Shown piece by piece: positions 1 through 4,976 of a stretch of DNA of 5,674 nt. Position numbers and translations under genes: made by a program. Source of the DNA: Desulfobulbaceae bacterium. Lineage in GTDB: Bacteria; Desulfobacterota; Desulfobulbia; Desulfobulbales; Desulfocapsaceae. Below the pieces are notes generated by a model. That model was not told where the DNA came from, did no database searches, and saw only the letters and a program-made list of their open reading frames with translations. The DNA lies in contig JAHEMX010000268.1 of the NCBI GenBank assembly GCA_024643445.1, positions 1-5,674 of the forward strand, read 5' to 3'. Position 1 is the first letter of the stretch, and each line of letters begins with the position of its first letter.

Positions 1-300
1 CGGCTGGAAGGTGGCCGCTGATGGCCGTGAATCCGGTTGACCGGACGGGAGCTGGTTTGAGCCTCGCCCAAGGAGAAAGGATCCTATGACCAGGAACAGC
101 AGGCAGAAAGCGTAGGATGGTTTGACCGGTACAATTATTGTTGTATTGAAACGGTTCCAGACGCGGTGTAACAGTCCCGGCTGACGAGCTGAAATGCGCC
201 GCATGATCCGGTCGCCCAAATCTTCAGGCGCGTCCTTGAGCGGCAGTTCCTTGAGAAGATTGACGAGGTCTGACTCGCTGATGTTTGGTCTTTTCTCCAT
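1..300 (-). CDS. Probable membrane-anchored anti-sigma factor, N-terminal part (cut by window edge)
   Basis: The frame is open from an ATG at 298-300 to the left edge, so 100 residues are visible and the C-terminus is missing. The N-terminal 60 residues are charged and helical, with a segment at about residues 19-36 (LPLKDAPEDLGDRIMRRI) like the 'P-x-D-L-x-x-R-[IV]-M-x-x-I' stretch common in cytoplasmic N-termini of anti-sigma factors. One hydrophobic helix follows at about 62-78 (YAFCLLFLVIGSFLLG), then a Pro/Ser/Gln-rich presumed periplasmic segment. It begins 4 bases after the sigma-factor stop, with no good Shine-Dalgarno, so translational coupling to the sigma gene is likely. No HxxxCxxC zinc anti-sigma motif is visible. 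The anti-sigma role is inferred from position and topology, not from a recognised domain; it could be another membrane protein co-expressed with the sigma factor. Confidence 0.65.
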   Translation of the reverse strand, partial: MEKRPNISESDLVNLLKELPLKDAPEDLGDRIMRRISARQPGLLHRVWNRFNTTIIVPVKPSYAFCLLFLVIGSFLLGRGSNQLPSGQPDSRPSAATFQP

Positions 301-304
301 ACTG

Positions 305-841
305 TTAACCATCAAGTTTGTGACCGAGTTCCTCGAGGGAGCGGTGCAATCTCATTTTCACGGCGCTTTCAGACAGATCGAATATCTCCGCCAACTCTTT
401 TATCGATCGTTCGTGGCGGTAGCGCAGGATAAGCATCTCTTTTCTGTCCTCGGAAAGCGTCTCGAGGGCCAGCATGAGTTTCTCGATCTGCTGCTTGGAC
501 TCGGTCTCATGCTCCGGCTGATTGCCGGCAGTTTGCTCGCCAGGCTCAAAACGACGGATTTTCCGTGCATCTGAGCAGCGCTGCTTTCTCCAGTCTCTGG
601 CATAATTCAGAGCCAGAGTGTAAAACCATGAGAAAAATTTCTGCTCTTCCCGATACCGGTCCAGTTTTTCATAAACCCGGCAGAAAACGTCCTGGGTCAT
701 GTCGGCGGCATCATCAACCGAGTTGCTGTAACGATACATCAGGTTGAAAATGGTTCTTTTGTATCGCTCAATGAGGGGTGCAAAAGAATCGCTGTCTCCT
801 CCCCGTATACGTTCTATCAGCTGGTTGTCAGAAAGTTCCAT
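305..841 (-). CDS. ECF-type RNA polymerase sigma factor (sigma-70 family, RpoE-like)
   Basis: The protein has 178 residues, normal for an ECF sigma factor. Sigma region 2 covers about residues 10-88: DxxDMTQDVFCRVY at about 44-57 is the core-polymerase-binding helix 2.2, and FFSWFYTLALNYARDWRKQ at 69-87 is 2.3/2.4, which would melt and read the -10 element. A polar linker (about 95-117) leads to region 4 at about 118-172, ending in a helix-turn-helix (SIKELAEIFDLSESAVKMRL, 146-165) that would read the -35 element. Regions 1.1 and 3 are absent, as expected for ECF factors. The ATG at 839-841 gives the usual short N-terminus (SDNQLIERIRGGD), but no clear Shine-Dalgarno precedes it. It lies between a TPR lipoprotein gene and a probable anti-sigma gene on the same strand. 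The family is certain. The regulon and inducing signal are unknown; envelope stress is inferred from the neighbours. Confidence 0.95.
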   Translation of the reverse strand: MELSDNQLIERIRGGDSDSFAPLIERYKRTIFNLMYRYSNSVDDAADMTQDVFCRVYEKLDRYREEQKFFSWFYTLALNYARDWRKQRCSDARKIRRFEPGEQTAGNQPEHETESKQQIEKLMLALETLSEDRKEMLILRYRHERSIKELAEIFDLSESAVKMRLHRSLEELGHKLDG

Positions 842-952
842 TATTCAGGTTATGTCGTTTACCAGGTATAAACGTCGGCGGACCAGGTTGGTCACAAAAA
901 AAATTGCAGAAGACGGACGGTTCGTGACACTCGTTGGTCCGCTTGATCTTAT
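842..952 (-). promoter_or_regulatory. Leader of the ECF sigma gene: direct repeats, small inverted repeat, possible ECF promoter
   Basis: These 111 bases separate the lipoprotein stop from the sigma start. Read on the minus strand they contain two copies of ACCTGGT (882-888 and 861-867) 21 bp apart, about two helical turns, so both would face the same side of the helix. The first copy sits in the inverted repeat GACCA-ACC-TGGTC (881-893). A possible ECF-type promoter is CCAAC (933-937), a 17-base spacer, then CGTCTT (910-915), recalling the AAC/CGTC cores of many ECF promoters. A run of eight T (896-903) follows, but no stable hairpin precedes it, so I do not call a terminator. The repeats are seen directly. 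Operator and promoter roles are inference. Confidence 0.25.
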
Positions 953-1969
953 TTACCGGGGGGTGATGAAAAAGCTGACCGATTCGTCAATTTTAAGCTG
1001 CATTTTACCTGCCTGGATTACCTCAGGCTCAGCAAACCAGCTGATGCCGATTCTCTCAGAGGGGATGGCCGGAAATTCTTCGAGCAGAAAATTTTTAATG
1101 GCGAGGGCCTTGCTGCGGGCAAGTTCTCTATTGTTTTTCTGGTAGGCGACAATCTGCAATTTCCCTTTGGAGGTATTCTCTGCTATTGCCCCTATCACCC
1201 TTAATGACTCATGGCTTGCGTCACTAAGCACAGAACTGAATGGTTTGAACCAGATTTTTTCAATGGTAATTGTTCGTGCTCCCAGCGTGTGGTTTCGGTA
1301 CGAGAAGTCCTGCAGGCTGTTTAAATGGACAGTCGCCCGGCGAGCCATAGCCCCCGAGGGATAGAGCGAGAGATAGGCCTGCCAGGCCTGCAACTCTTCA
1401 GGGCTTCTGTCAAGTTTTTTCAGGATGAGGGCCCTGTTGTAGAGCGAAGATGGACTTCCGGGCCAGATCTTAAGAGCACGGGAGTAGAGGTCTAATGCCT
1501 CGTCGTATCTTTTTTCTTCCAGCTGATTGTGTCCCAGGTAGATGAGAGCCTGCAGATGCTTCTGGTTGAGCTTGAGGGCTGCCCGGTAATGTATCTCTTC
1601 CTTCTTTTTATTGCCTGTCTCTCCATAGGCGATTCCGGTCCAGAACTGATAATCGGCATTGCCGGGATCAAGTTCGCTGGCCTTCAGCAGCTGCTCCAGG
1701 GCCTTTTTATATTCAGCATCCTGCAGGAGAAAACGGCCGTAATAATAGCGGGCCAGAGGGCTACCCGGGGTTTCGGCAACTTCACGTTTGAAATCCTCCC
1801 GGCCCTTTTTGAAATCCTCAGTCCTGAGGTAATAATCCCCTTTGATCGACTGCTTTACCGTTGTGCCAATATCTTTGACGACACACCCGCCTGAAGCGCT
1901 TACCAGGAGAATCAAACAGAATAAGAGCGGTAACCGGTTTAATAGTTTGAAGCTGAGGTGACGTTTCAT
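953..1969 (-). CDS. TPR-repeat outer-membrane lipoprotein with OmpA-like C-terminal domain
   Basis: The protein has 338 residues. MKRHLSFKLLNRLPLLFCLI followed by LLVSASGGC is a lipoprotein signal peptide with the lipid-modified cysteine at residue 29; the residue after it is Val, not Asp, which favours the outer membrane by the enterobacterial sorting rule. About four tetratricopeptide repeats follow (roughly 72-104, 106-138, 139-172, 173-206; for example LARYYYGRFLLQDAEYKKAL and ALIYLGHNQLEEKRYDEALD), a protein-protein interaction scaffold. Residues about 235-338 resemble the OmpA-family peptidoglycan-binding fold, including NRELARSKALAIKNFLLEEF (280-299) and a following ERIGISWFAEPE. The usual Asp of the TD motif is missing (AYQKNN, 275-280), and the conserved Arg of NxxLSxxRA is Lys287. 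The start at 1969 is supported by the signal peptide and a partial AGAG ribosome binding site. It probably links envelope and periplasmic partners; sensing for the sigma pair downstream is inference. Confidence 0.85.
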   Translation of the reverse strand: MKRHLSFKLLNRLPLLFCLILLVSASGGCVVKDIGTTVKQSIKGDYYLRTEDFKKGREDFKREVAETPGSPLARYYYGRFLLQDAEYKKALEQLLKASELDPGNADYQFWTGIAYGETGNKKKEEIHYRAALKLNQKHLQALIYLGHNQLEEKRYDEALDLYSRALKIWPGSPSSLYNRALILKKLDRSPEELQAWQAYLSLYPSGAMARRATVHLNSLQDFSYRNHTLGARTITIEKIWFKPFSSVLSDASHESLRVIGAIAENTSKGKLQIVAYQKNNRELARSKALAIKNFLLEEFPAIPSERIGISWFAEPEVIQAGKMQLKIDESVSFFITPR

Positions 1970-2057
1970 TTGTTTCTCTTGCGGGAAGAAATTTTAAGAA
2001 TCGGTCATTGGTTCTGCTGTTGCAGGTTTCTTCGTAGTCGCAGCTGGCTGATATCTG

Positions 2058-2076
2058 ATGAGGGATGCTCCCTCAT
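2058..2076 (-). promoter_or_regulatory. Perfect 8-bp hairpin in the lipoprotein mRNA leader
   Basis: ATGAGGGA-GCA-TCCCTCAT (minus strand) is a perfect inverted repeat with a 3-base loop. It lies about 11 bases downstream of the predicted transcription start and about 88 bases before the lipoprotein start codon. No T-run follows, so it is not an intrinsic terminator. It could stabilise the 5' end of the mRNA or be a dimeric repressor site just downstream of the promoter. A second inverted pair, ATAATG (2075-2080) and CATTAT (2094-2099), overlaps its edge and the -10 box. The repeats are directly visible; their role is not. Confidence 0.5.
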
Positions 2077-2094
2077 AATGGTATTGCCACTCTC

Positions 2095-2123
2095 ATTATA
2101 CCTGCCAGGATGGATAATGTGTA
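2095..2123 (-). promoter_or_regulatory. Sigma-70-type promoter of the TPR lipoprotein gene
   Basis: On the minus strand a TACACA -35 box (2118-2123, 4 of 6 matches to consensus) is separated by exactly 17 bases from a perfect TATAAT -10 box (2095-2100). Transcription would begin near 2088, giving a leader of about 120 bases before the ATG at 1969. This is the best promoter-like sequence in the window. It could also drive the downstream sigma and anti-sigma genes by read-through. Confidence 0.65.
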
Positions 2124-2180
2124 GGGAACCGCTGAATTTGTCTTGCCGGGTTACCGGAATCGACTTCCCCGCTTTGGCGA

Positions 2181-2208
2181 TTGAATTTTCTGCAACAGTG
2201 CGGATAAT
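2181..2208 (+). promoter_or_regulatory. Candidate plus-strand sigma-70 promoter
   Basis: TTGAAT (2181-2186, 4 of 6 matches) and GATAAT (2203-2208, 5 of 6) are 16 bases apart. The expected start is near 2215, only some 50 bases ahead of the hairpin/T-run at 2225-2267. A weaker plus-strand alternative lies further left: CTCTCA (2090-2095), 17 bases, GATAAT (2113-2118), which would give a transcript of about 145 bases. No protein-coding gene follows either one on this strand. Confidence 0.35.
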
Positions 2209-2214
2209 GGCTGT

Positions 2215-2267
2215 AGGCAGTTTCGCCGAGGGGAAGGATGGCGTGATGAGTCTCGGCCTTTTTTTTT
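2215..2267 (+). ncRNA. Candidate small RNA ending in an intrinsic terminator
   Basis: A plausible promoter (2181-2208) and a hairpin with nine T (2225-2267) face the same way in an intergenic stretch whose flanking genes are both on the opposite strand. The smallest transcript would be about 53 bases, mostly terminator hairpin. With the weaker upstream promoter (2090-2118) it would be about 145 bases. A 22-codon ORF starting at 2207 runs through the terminator to 2275, but it has no clear ribosome binding site and its tail is the T-run, so coding is unlikely. The call rests on layout only; I recognise no known RNA family. Confidence 0.2.
2225..2267 (+). terminator. Rho-independent-terminator-like hairpin with T9 tract
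   Basis: GCCGAG (2225-2230) pairs with CTCGGC (2252-2257) and is followed after one C by nine T (2259-2267). The stem is six pairs, five of them GC; the loop is long (21 bases), which weakens it. It works only for plus-strand transcripts: on the minus strand the run becomes A and precedes the stem. It therefore does not terminate the HbpS-family gene to its right or the lipoprotein gene to its left. Confidence 0.5.
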
Positions 2268-2308
2268 CTATCTAGCAGGTTGGCTGAGAAAATTTGCCTG
2301 CCGGCTTC

Positions 2309-2734
2309 TTATCCCAGGCTGTTTAACAGTGCATCGACCCCTGCCTGGGCAACTTTCTCGTCCTCGTCCGGCGTTCCGGAGCTGCAGCCAATACCGCCGA
2401 CCGGCTGGTCATCGATAAAGAGCGGCAGTCCGCCTGCGAAAATCATGAAGCGTCCCTGTATGCTTGAGTTGATCCCGAATGCCGGTTGGCCGGGACCGCT
2501 GACCGCTCCGTAAGCGCGCGTGGATTTGCGGGCCGCACCTGCCGTATAAGCCTTGTCTATGGCGATGGTGATACTGGTCACCCTGGCGTTGTCCATCCGC
2601 TGAAAAAGGAGCAGATTGCCGCCGTCGTCGACGATGGCAATGTCCATGTCAACGCCGATTTCCCTGGCTTTTTTTTCTGCAGCCGCCATCATCAAACGGG
2701 CATCTTCCAGCGTGAGTCTTGGTACGGTTTTCAT
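2309..2734 (-). CDS. HbpS/GlcG/PduO-C family small protein (heme-binding-like domain)
   Basis: The protein has 141 residues and consists entirely of the HbpS-like (GlcG, PduO C-terminal) alpha/beta domain. Family signatures in order are a helical N-terminus (LTLEDARLMMAAAEKKAREI, 7-26), IAIVDDGGNLLLFQRMD (32-48), the KAYTA helix (61-65), FAGGLPLFID (99-108), and GGIGCSSG with the following DEDEKVAQAG (113-132). Members occur as heme-binding accessory proteins (HbpS), in glycolate operons (GlcG) and fused to adenosyltransferases (PduO). None of those partners is next to it here. It has no histidine at all, so heme ligation by His is impossible; the physiological ligand is unknown. An in-frame ATG at 2809 exists, but the ATG at 2732-2734 has the strong ribosome binding site and matches the family N-terminus. 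There is no signal peptide, so it is probably cytoplasmic. No intrinsic terminator follows it. Confidence 0.9.
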   Translation of the reverse strand: MKTVPRLTLEDARLMMAAAEKKAREIGVDMDIAIVDDGGNLLLFQRMDNARVTSITIAIDKAYTAGAARKSTRAYGAVSGPGQPAFGINSSIQGRFMIFAGGLPLFIDDQPVGGIGCSSGTPDEDEKVAQAGVDALLNSLG

Positions 2735-2742
2735 GGCCGCTT

Positions 2743-2748
2743 CCTCCT
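2743..2748 (-). promoter_or_regulatory. Consensus ribosome binding site deciding the HbpS-family start
   Basis: AGGAGG on the minus strand stands 8 bases before the ATG at 2732-2734. The in-frame upstream ATG at 2807-2809 has no comparable site. This fixes the protein at 141 rather than 166 residues. Confidence 0.85.
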
Positions 2749-2817
2749 GGTGAAGAGTATTTTGCCCGGACAGCAGCCGGGAATTATTATGAAACAATTG
2801 GTCAGACATATCATGTT

Positions 2818-2845
2818 CTTATAAAAAATGCTTGGCCTAACTGAA
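2818..2845 (-). promoter_or_regulatory. Weak candidate promoter for the HbpS-family gene
   Basis: TTCAGT (2840-2845), a 16-base spacer and TATAAG (2818-2823) on the minus strand. The -10 is good (5 of 6) and the -35 poor. It would give a leader of about 75 bases. A small hairpin (CCCGG/CCGGG, 2765-2769 with 2777-2781) lies within that leader. Confidence 0.25.
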
Positions 2846-2880
2846 GCCTCACTGGCTGCCGGATGCCGCGGTGCTGAGAG

Positions 2881-2908
2881 TTTCCTTACTATCATTATGT
2901 TTTAAAAT
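2881..2908 (+). promoter_or_regulatory. Weak candidate promoter for the Sel1-repeat gene
   Basis: TTTCCT (2881-2886), a 16-base spacer, then TAAAAT (2903-2908, 5 of 6 matches). The surrounding 2881-2925 is the AT-rich part of the divergent intergenic region, which otherwise holds nothing I recognise. The implied leader is about 113 bases. Confidence 0.2.
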
Positions 2909-3027
2909 CTCTTATATGTTTTCAAAAGCTGTTTGCTTGCTGGGTAAGGCACTGCTCTTGCGCGGGGGATTTGTCGATTGTGCGGGCGTACTGGCGGTGC
3001 AAAGGCAGTGGATTATCTGCAAAGTTG

Positions 3028-3528
3028 ATGGAGAAAAAAGTGCTTCGACCGGGTAATCGAATCATGCTGCTGCTGACGGTAATACTCTTTTATGTTCAGG
3101 CCGGAACTGCCGGGGTGATCGATCATTCGCAGCTTATCCAGGATGCGCATGCCGATAACCCTGAGGCCCAATACACCCTCGCCCATCTTCTTCTAAAAGG
3201 AAGAGGGGGCATGGCGGTTGATGTCGGATCTGCGATAACCTGGCTCGAAAAAGCTGCTGGAAACGGGCATCCTGATGCCGCCTTCGATCTTGCCGTGTTG
3301 TATCTGGAAGGTGAAAGCGTCGACAAAAATGATGGCCAGGCTCTCACCTGGATCACCACTGCTGCGGAACTGGGTCACACCGAAGCGCAATATTACCTCG
3401 GTCTTGCCTATCAAAAGAGCAACCCGGAAAATGGAGTTTTCTGGCTGAAAAAGGCTGAAGGAGGCGGACATACAGGTGCCGGCAGGGCACTTGCGCTATT
3501 GTGTGAGAAAGAGGCCCTCTGCCGCTAG
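3028..3528 (+). CDS. Exported Sel1-like repeat protein
   Basis: With the ATG at 3028 the protein has 166 residues. Residues 1-28 form a signal peptide: a basic MEKKVLRPGNR, a hydrophobic IMLLLTVILFYV, and a likely cleavage near AGTA-G. The mature part holds three Sel1-type TPR-like helix pairs at about 45-80 (AQYTLAHLLLKGRG...AITWLEKAAGNGH), 82-117 (AAFDLAVLYLEG...ALTWITTAAELGH) and 118-148 (AQYYLGLAYQKS...GVFWLKKAEGGGH), then a half repeat ending in CEKEALCR, whose two cysteines (159, 165) might pair in the periplasm. Sel1 repeats are protein-interaction scaffolds, often envelope-associated; the partner is unknown. The start is uncertain: GTG at 3040 has GGAG six bases upstream and keeps the hydrophobic core, and the frame extends to a TTG at 2971 that would spoil the signal peptide. 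The stop overlaps the stop of the opposing gene. Confidence 0.85.
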   Translation: MEKKVLRPGNRIMLLLTVILFYVQAGTAGVIDHSQLIQDAHADNPEAQYTLAHLLLKGRGGMAVDVGSAITWLEKAAGNGHPDAAFDLAVLYLEGESVDKNDGQALTWITTAAELGHTEAQYYLGLAYQKSNPENGVFWLKKAEGGGHTGAGRALALLCEKEALCR

Positions 3529-4712
3529 TCTTTATGGCTCGCTCCGGGAAACCCCTCCTGCCCGGGAGCAATTGCTGCAAAGGGTGCGGTTGCATCCAGG
3601 TGGATGGAATCGAGAAGTGCCTGCGGATTTTCTTCGAAATCCTTTTCTATCGAAATGTCGAAATGAAGTTTTTCATCAAATGTTGTTATCAGGTTCTGGT
3701 GACTCCAGCGCGTCAGATAGTAGGAAAGCATTTCCGGCAGCCTGGAATGAACCGTCTCATCTGGCAGTGGATCAACAAAACTGGAGGCTTCCAGACGTTC
3801 ACTCGAAAGGGTCTGTGTCCGGTAGAAGGCCCCGAGAAACATCAATTCCGGTGGCAGCGAGGCCTTCAGGCCGATTTTGGTAAGAAGGCGCAGGAGTACG
3901 CGAACCGAGTTTTTACCGGTTCTGGCAATGGGGTAGGGAACGTAAATCGCCCGGGGACTCTTGAGCTGCAGATGGGACTTGATGCTGAGAATCAATTTCC
4001 CCAGATCCACCGGGTCGCGGTCGACAAAGTTAAAGGTCCTGCCGCTGAATTCGTCCCGGTTGTCGAGCATGTGATGAATCAGGTAAGGGATTTTCCGGGA
4101 GTTTGAGTATGAATGCAGGGTACCTTTCTTGGTAAACAGCACCGGCATGGCCTCATCTGCAATCGAGAAGAGAAGGCGGTGAAAACCCTGAATCTTATGA
4201 TCATGATTTCCATAAACAACGGAGAGGCGCAGGCAGGAGTAGTCCAGTCCCTCATGCTCATGCATGTATTTCAGCGTCTTTTCGGCCATCAACTTGGATT
4301 TGGCATAGTTGCTCAACCGGGCGGTAAGCGGCAGTTGATCCTCTTCCGTGAGGTTTTTACCCGGTGGCAGGGTGGCGGCTGAGCTGAAAAAAATATAGGG
4401 GATTTTCAGGGCGCTTGCCGCACGCCCGATATTGACTGCCCCGTTGTAGTTGACCTCGAAAGCGAGCTGGGAGTCGGAATCGATATTGGTGATGGCCGAA
4501 TTGATGACAAAATCGGGTTTGACCGTCATCAGGTAGGCACGGATATCGTTACAGTTTCTCAGGGAAACCTTCTTGCTGTTTGGTGCCAGGATATCTGCCA
4601 GGCCGGGGCGCCGCTGCTTGAAATAGTTGAGAATGGTACCGCCGATGAGGCCGGATCCGCCAAAGAGTACACCCAACCTTCGTTTTCTTTCGTCCGGGGT
4701 GGTTTCTGCCAT
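3525..4712 (-). CDS. Extended short-chain dehydrogenase/reductase (NAD(P)-dependent epimerase/reductase, RmlD-like)
   Basis: The protein has 395 residues from the ATG at 4712; a TTG two codons upstream is the alternative, and neither has a clear Shine-Dalgarno. Counted from the ATG, the Rossmann nucleotide-binding loop is GGSGLIG at about 18-24 (GxxGxxG). DIRAYLMTVKPDFVINSAITNID (about 56-78) resembles RmlD-type dTDP-4-dehydrorhamnose reductases. FFSSAAT (about 108-114) supplies the active-site serine, and NYAKSK carries the catalytic YxxxK (about Tyr136, Lys140). LRLSVVYG (about 161-168) is the usual post-catalytic strand. About 90 residues beyond roughly 300 match no motif I know, making the protein longer than the 280-340 typical of the family. 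It probably reduces or epimerises a nucleotide-sugar or related carbonyl substrate in the cytoplasm. No sugar-pathway genes are adjacent, so the substrate is open. Confidence 0.85.
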   Translation of the reverse strand: MAETTPDERKRRLGVLFGGSGLIGGTILNYFKQRRPGLADILAPNSKKVSLRNCNDIRAYLMTVKPDFVINSAITNIDSDSQLAFEVNYNGAVNIGRAASALKIPYIFFSSAATLPPGKNLTEEDQLPLTARLSNYAKSKLMAEKTLKYMHEHEGLDYSCLRLSVVYGNHDHKIQGFHRLLFSIADEAMPVLFTKKGTLHSYSNSRKIPYLIHHMLDNRDEFSGRTFNFVDRDPVDLGKLILSIKSHLQLKSPRAIYVPYPIARTGKNSVRVLLRLLTKIGLKASLPPELMFLGAFYRTQTLSSERLEASSFVDPLPDETVHSRLPEMLSYYLTRWSHQNLITTFDEKLHFDISIEKDFEENPQALLDSIHLDATAPFAAIAPGQEGFPGASHKD

Positions 4713-4754
4713 GATCAACTGGTTATGTTATGTAATGGAGTACAGAAAAATTTG

Positions 4755-4783
4755 ATTAAACACTATATGGCGAGATAATTCAA
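4755..4783 (-). promoter_or_regulatory. Promoter of the SDR gene
   Basis: On the minus strand TTGAAT (4778-4783, 4 of 6 matches) is separated by 17 bases from TTTAAT (4755-4760, 5 of 6). The predicted start near 4748 gives a leader of about 36 bases before the ATG at 4712. This is a good housekeeping-type promoter. Confidence 0.55.
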
Positions 4784-4890
4784 TGCATTGCTATTCGGTC
4801 GACATGGTAAAAGATGAAAATCTTTCCCGGGTAATTGCAGGACTCTCGGACAAGGGCCTTTTGATCGTGATCATGTGCCTGGCAGGGTAG
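4783..4890 (+). CDS. Possible small ORF (35 residues) with hydrophobic C-terminus
   Basis: ATG at 4783 to TAG at 4890, with an internal in-frame ATG at 4804 that would give 28 residues. The product would begin MHCYSVDMVKDENLSRVI and end GLLIVIMCLAG, a polar N-terminal half with a short hydrophobic tail. Codon choice is not unlike the neighbours. A weak GGCGAG lies 8 bases before the first ATG. Against it: no clear ribosome binding site or promoter, the first ATG overlaps the -35 box of the opposing SDR promoter, and I recognise no family. It could be a small membrane peptide or chance. Confidence 0.2.
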   Translation: MHCYSVDMVKDENLSRVIAGLSDKGLLIVIMCLAG

Positions 4891-4892
4891 CG

Positions 4893-4919
4893 TTAACATC
4901 GTTTCATGCTCATTATAAA
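4893..4919 (+). promoter_or_regulatory. Candidate promoter of the two-helix membrane protein gene
   Basis: TTAACA (4893-4898, 5 of 6 matches) and TATAAA (4914-4919, 5 of 6) lie 15 bases apart, a little short of the optimum. The predicted start near 4926 leaves about 50 leader bases before the ATG at 4977. Confidence 0.4.
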
Positions 4920-4976
4920 TTGACGGGAAAGACTATTGCTGCCTGAAAGGCTGGATGAAAACAGTGGAGAAGAACG

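Noticed and set aside
896..952. Terminator after the lipoprotein gene (T8 run on the minus strand at 903-896)
   Set aside because: The sequence ahead of the T-run does not form a stable stem; the best pairing is four bases with mismatches and stands away from the run.
2005..2076. 23-codon leader ORF upstream of the lipoprotein gene (minus strand, begins MREHPSSDI)
   Set aside because: It has no ribosome binding site, its ATG is buried in the 8-bp hairpin, and its composition shows no run of a regulatory amino acid.
1958..2275. 105-codon plus-strand ORF across the intergenic region
   Set aside because: It starts inside the lipoprotein gene on the other strand, has no ribosome binding site, shows no recognisable domain, and ends through the T-run of the terminator-like hairpin.
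2735..2809. N-terminal extension of the HbpS-family protein from the ATG at 2809
   Set aside because: The extra 25 residues match no family N-terminus, and the consensus AGGAGG inside them points to the ATG at 2734.
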